This document shows positions 61,153 to 64,000 of a stretch of 64,000 nt of DNA, one piece after another; position 1 is the first letter of the stretch, and the number at the start of each line of letters is the position of its first letter. The notes below the pieces were generated by a model that saw only the letters and a program-made list of their open reading frames with translations, was not told the DNA's origin and ran no database searches. The stretch lies in contig NZ_CP087203.1 in NCBI RefSeq assembly GCF_026016325.1, positions 1,488,001 through 1,552,000 of the forward strand. The letters run 5' to 3'. The position numbers and the translations under genes are program-made. The DNA is from Pseudomonas sp. B21-056 (lineage in GTDB: Bacteria; Pseudomonadota; Gammaproteobacteria; Pseudomonadales; Pseudomonadaceae).

Positions 61153-61740
61153 ATGAGTCGTGAAGCCCTGCAGGAATCGCTGTCCGCAGTGATGGATAAC
61201 GAAGCGGACGAACTGGAATTACGTCGGGTATTGAATGCCTTTGACGATATTGAAACCCGTGAGACCTGGGCTCGTTACCAGATTGCCCGGGCCGTCATGC
61301 ACAAGGACCTGCTGCTTCCGCGCCTGGATATCGCTGCGGCTGTTTCTGCTGCATTGGCTGACGAAGCTGTACCGGCAAAAGTTTCCCGCAGTCCATGGCG
61401 TAACCTGGGTCGTCTGGCAGTTGCCGCCTCGGTGACCGTCGCCGTTCTGGCCGGTGTACGCCTGTACAACCAAGATGAAATCGCCGGTGTGCAGATGGCG
61501 CAGCAGACCAACCAGCCAAGCCTGGTTGCTCCTCAGGTCAAGGGCCCAGCGGTATTGGCCGGTTACAGCGAAAGCTCGGAAGCCGCCGGTCCCATGGTCA
61601 ACGGTGTTCTGCAGGGTCAGCCAGGCTGGCACGACCAGCGCCTGCCCAACTACCTGCGTCAGCATGCCCAACAGGCTGCCCTGAAAGGGACTGAAAGCGC
61701 ATTGCCTTACGCCCGTGCAGCCAGTCTGGAAAACCGTTAA
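61153..61740 (+). CDS. mucA: Anti-sigma factor MucA
   Basis: Single-pass inner membrane anti-sigma factor, 195 residues. The N-terminal cytoplasmic domain (EALQESLSAVMDNEADELEL) binds AlgU. One membrane helix follows near residue 85-105 (LGRLAVAASVTVAVLAGVRL), then a periplasmic tail cut by AlgW and the intramembrane protease when MucB lets go. The frame is intact, so mutation of mucA itself is not the cause of any mucoidy here. Confidence 0.95.
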   Translation: MSREALQESLSAVMDNEADELELRRVLNAFDDIETRETWARYQIARAVMHKDLLLPRLDIAAAVSAALADEAVPAKVSRSPWRNLGRLAVAASVTVAVLAGVRLYNQDEIAGVQMAQQTNQPSLVAPQVKGPAVLAGYSESSEAAGPMVNGVLQGQPGWHDQRLPNYLRQHAQQAALKGTESALPYARAASLENR

Positions 61741-61749
61741 GGACAACCC

Positions 61750-62693
61750 TTGCGCGCCATACCTCTATTCACGCTGCTGCTGGGTGGCTGGTGTGCTGTC
61801 CCAGCCTACGCCGATGAGGCTCAGGACTGGTTGAATCGTTTGGGCCAGGCCGAGCAACAGCAAAGCTTCCAAGGCACTTTCGTTTACGAGCGCAACGGTA
61901 GTTTTTCTACCCATAACATCTGGCATCGTGTCCAGGATGGCAAAGTACGCGAGCGGTTGCTCCAGCAGGATGGCTCGGCACAGGAAGTCGTGCGCATTGA
62001 TGGACATACTCAATGCGTCAGCGGCTCCCTGATCTCAGGGCTTGGCAACACCGAGGGCACGGCCCGTGCACTCGATCCGCAAAAACTCAAGAATTGGTAC
62101 GACCTTGCCGTCATCGGCAAGTCGCGTGTGGCCGGGCGACCGGCTGTCATCGTTTCCCTGACACCCAGGGACCAGCATCGCTACGGCTTCGAGCTGCATC
62201 TGGACAAGGAAACCGGCCTGCCGCTCAAATCCCTGCTGCTCAACGACAAGGGGCAGTTGCTCGAGCGGTTCCAGTTCACTCGCCTGAACATTGCCGAGCC
62301 GGCGGACAGCGACCTGCAAGCCAGTACCGAATGCAAGGCAGTCGTCCAGGACGCCGGCAAGGCCGCTGTGGTGAAAACCAGCTGGCATTCCGATTGGCTC
62401 CCCCCGGCTTCGAGTTGACCAACAGCGCCGTGCGCAAGGATCCGGAGACCAACGTCCAGGTCAGCAGCCTGATGTACGACGATGGCCTGGCCCGTTTCTC
62501 GGTGTTCCTGGAGCCCCTGAACGGCGCGACCGTCACCGACACGCGCACCCAGCTCGGCCCTACGGCAGCCGTCTCTCGTCGCCTCACGACGCCCCAGGGC
62601 GAAATGATGGTGACCGTGGTCGGCGAAATCCCTATTGGTACGGCTGAGCGGATCGCGCTGTCCATGCGTTCCGACGCCACGGCAACACAGTAA
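61750..62693 (+). pseudogene. mucB: MucB periplasmic AlgU regulator, frameshifted
   Basis: RseB-like sensor that shields MucA from AlgW. The first frame from a TTG start gives the signal peptide (LGGWCAVPAYADEA) and the N-terminal lipid-binding domain (QSFQGTFVYERNGSFSTHNI), then stops at residue 222 with PPASS. The C-terminal domain continues in the next frame: PGFELTNSAVRKDPETNV to AERIALSMRSDATATQ. The junction is a C run, 62400-62405, of six; seven would restore SDWLPPGFEL. The whole gene would then be 314 residues, as in other pseudomonads. It is read as mutated; homopolymer error is the main alternative. Confidence 0.88.
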
Positions 62694-62785
62694 TATGCTG
62701 GCGCGGTGGTTCGGTCTTGATCGAAATGCCGAAACTTCCTGTCAGCATTTTCATTTGCAAAACTTCAAGTTTTTTTCTATTAGGT

Positions 62786-62803
62786 CAGAGCCGCTCGGCT
62801 CTG
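62786..62803. terminator. Hairpin between mucB and mucD
   Basis: CAGAGCCG/CGGCTCTG stem with a two-base centre, with a T run at 62814-62818 after a gap of ten bases. It may weaken transcription from mucB into mucD. The T run is too far for a classical terminator, so confidence is low. Confidence 0.3.
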
Positions 62804-62901
62804 GCCTTGCCTGTTTTTCCGGAACGATAATACCGACGTGTCTTTCCACTGGTATTCCTTGTTCCATATCGCTTAACCCTGCTCGTCGTAACGGGAGCCG
62901 T

Positions 62902-64000
62902 ATGTCGATACCAAGCTTGAAAACCTGTTTCTCCATCCTTGCCACCGTGCTGGTGCTCGGCCAGGCCGTTCCCGCCCTGGCGGACAGCTTGCCTGACTTC
63001 ACTCAGTTGGTCGAAAACGCCTCGCCTGCGGTGGTGAACATCAGTACCACCCAGAAGCTGCCGGATCGCCGCGTCTCGGACCAGCAGATGCCGGATCTGG
63101 AGGGGTTGCCCCCCATGCTGCGCGAGTTCTTCGAACGCGGCATGCCGCAGCAACCGCGTTCGCCTGGCGGCGGTCGCCAGCGTGAAGCGCAATCCCTGGG
63201 CTCGGGTTTCATCATCTCGCCCGATGGCTACATCCTGACCAATAACCACGTAATCGCCGATGCCGACGAAATCCTGGTACGTCTGTCTGATCGCAGTGAG
63301 TTGAAGGCCAAGCTGATCGGTACCGACCCGCGTTCCGACGTGGCGCTGTTGAAAATCGACGGCAAGGACCTGCCGGTGCTCAAGCTCGGCAAGTCCCAGG
63401 ACCTGAAGGCCGGTCAATGGGTTGTCGCTATTGGTTCGCCGTTCGGCTTCGACCACACCGTGACCCAGGGCATCGTCAGTGCGATCGGTCGCAGCCTGCC
63501 GAACGAAAACTACGTTCCGTTCATCCAGACCGACGTGCCGATCAACCCGGGTAACTCCGGTGGCCCATTGTTCAACCTGTCCGGTGAGGTGGTGGGCATC
63601 AACTCCCAGATCTACACCCGTTCGGGCGGTTTCATGGGCGTGTCCTTCGCGATTCCGATCGATGTGGCCATGGACGTATCCAACCAGTTGAAAAGCGAAG
63701 GCAAGGTCAGTCGCGGCTGGTTGGGGGTGGTCATCCAGGAGGTGAACAAGGATCTGGCCGAATCGTTCGGGCTGGAGAAACCAGCCGGTGCGCTGGTGGC
63801 GCAGATCCAGGAAGGTGGTCCGGCTGCCAAGGGTGGCCTGCAGGTTGGTGATGTGATTCTGAAGCTCAATGACCAGCCGATCATCATGTCCGCGGACCTG
63901 CCACACTTGGTGGGCGCGCTCAAGGCCGGTGCCAAGGCCAACCTGGAAGTGATTCGCGAGGGTAAGCGCAAGAACGTCGAGCTGACGGTCGGTGCCATTC
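62902..64000 (+). CDS. mucD: Periplasmic serine protease MucD (DegP/HtrA family), 3' truncated by the window
   Basis: Trypsin-like HtrA protease that clears misfolded envelope proteins and restrains AlgU activation. The signal peptide ends near PALADS. The catalytic triad is seen: His in YILTNNHVIADADE, Asp in DPRSDVALLKID and Ser in NPGNSGGPLFNLSGE. The first PDZ domain follows (GWLGVVIQEVNKDLAESFGL, GGLQVGDVILKLND). It continues beyond base 64000, so about 100 residues are missing. No mucC lies between mucB and mucD. Confidence 0.95.
   Translation, partial: MSIPSLKTCFSILATVLVLGQAVPALADSLPDFTQLVENASPAVVNISTTQKLPDRRVSDQQMPDLEGLPPMLREFFERGMPQQPRSPGGGRQREAQSLGSGFIISPDGYILTNNHVIADADEILVRLSDRSELKAKLIGTDPRSDVALLKIDGKDLPVLKLGKSQDLKAGQWVVAIGSPFGFDHTVTQGIVSAIGRSLPNENYVPFIQTDVPINPGNSGGPLFNLSGEVVGINSQIYTRSGGFMGVSFAIPIDVAMDVSNQLKSEGKVSRGWLGVVIQEVNKDLAESFGLEKPAGALVAQIQEGGPAAKGGLQVGDVILKLNDQPIIMSADLPHLVGALKAGAKANLEVIREGKRKNVELTVGAI

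Noticed and set aside
62700..62740. AlgU promoter before mucD (GAAACTT near 62728)
   Set aside because: The region 16-17 bases downstream has no TC-type -10.

Overview
The window is chromosomal DNA of a Pseudomonas of the fluorescens group. The evidence is gene content: a TtgABC/EmhABC-type RND pump with its TtgR/EmhR repressor, algU-mucA-mucB-mucD without mucC, phaG, olsBA, a XenB-type reductase and tctCBA/tctDE. High GC and many paired REP elements (core GGGAGCGAGCCTGCTCGCGA) support this. All calls come from reading the sequence; no database search was run.

Layout. 1-9 kb: the 3' end of pcaC, an OprD-type porin, then the three-gene efflux operon and its divergent repressor with a recognisable operator. 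9-15 kb: a secreted orphan, an arsR-MFS-xenB operon with inverted-repeat operator candidates, acpH, and the ornithine-lipid genes olsBA behind a Pho-box-like array. 15-26 kb: a serine hydrolase, a small membrane protein, a YceI-like protein, a PLD/cardiolipin synthase, bglX, a LemA/TPM operon, a methyltransferase, a PfpI-like protein and YegP. 26-32 kb: a SIR2-like DUF4917 protein, an alpha-oxoamine synthase paired with an MFS exporter, and a PAS-GAF-GGDEF diguanylate cyclase. 31.6-34.2 kb: a small stress-type cluster (KGG-repeat mini-protein, DUF4142, SDR, permease, 48-aa lipoprotein).

34.3-43.4 kb is the accessory segment: HicAB, a 675-aa orphan with internal repeats, an AbiEi/AbiEii pair, a frameshifted small membrane gene, a DUF2867-like gene, a frameshifted lysR, a chimeric ORF (siderophore monooxygenase head joined to a DMT-transporter tail) and an enterobacterial-type lysA. 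It ends next to the 3' end of tRNA-Gly(CCC), a common island position, but no integrase or att duplication is visible.

43.6-64 kb is core again: phaG, rsuA, a degenerate GGDEF protein, a Tyr-rich lipoprotein, an acyl-CoA hydratase/hydrolase, ung, the tctCBA-abrB transport operon with divergent tctDE, an HDOD protein, ygfZ, sdhE-ygfX, nadB, and algU-mucA-mucB-mucD running off the end. mucB carries a one-base loss in a C run that would truncate MucB. Because lysR also breaks in a G/C homopolymer, sequencing error must be excluded for both.

The most novel-looking items are the 675-aa repeat protein, the eroded KGG mini-protein, the oxoamine synthase-MFS cassette, the SIR2-like DUF4917 protein, the lysR/chimera/lysA scar, and intergenic repeats that supply stop codons to neighbouring genes.
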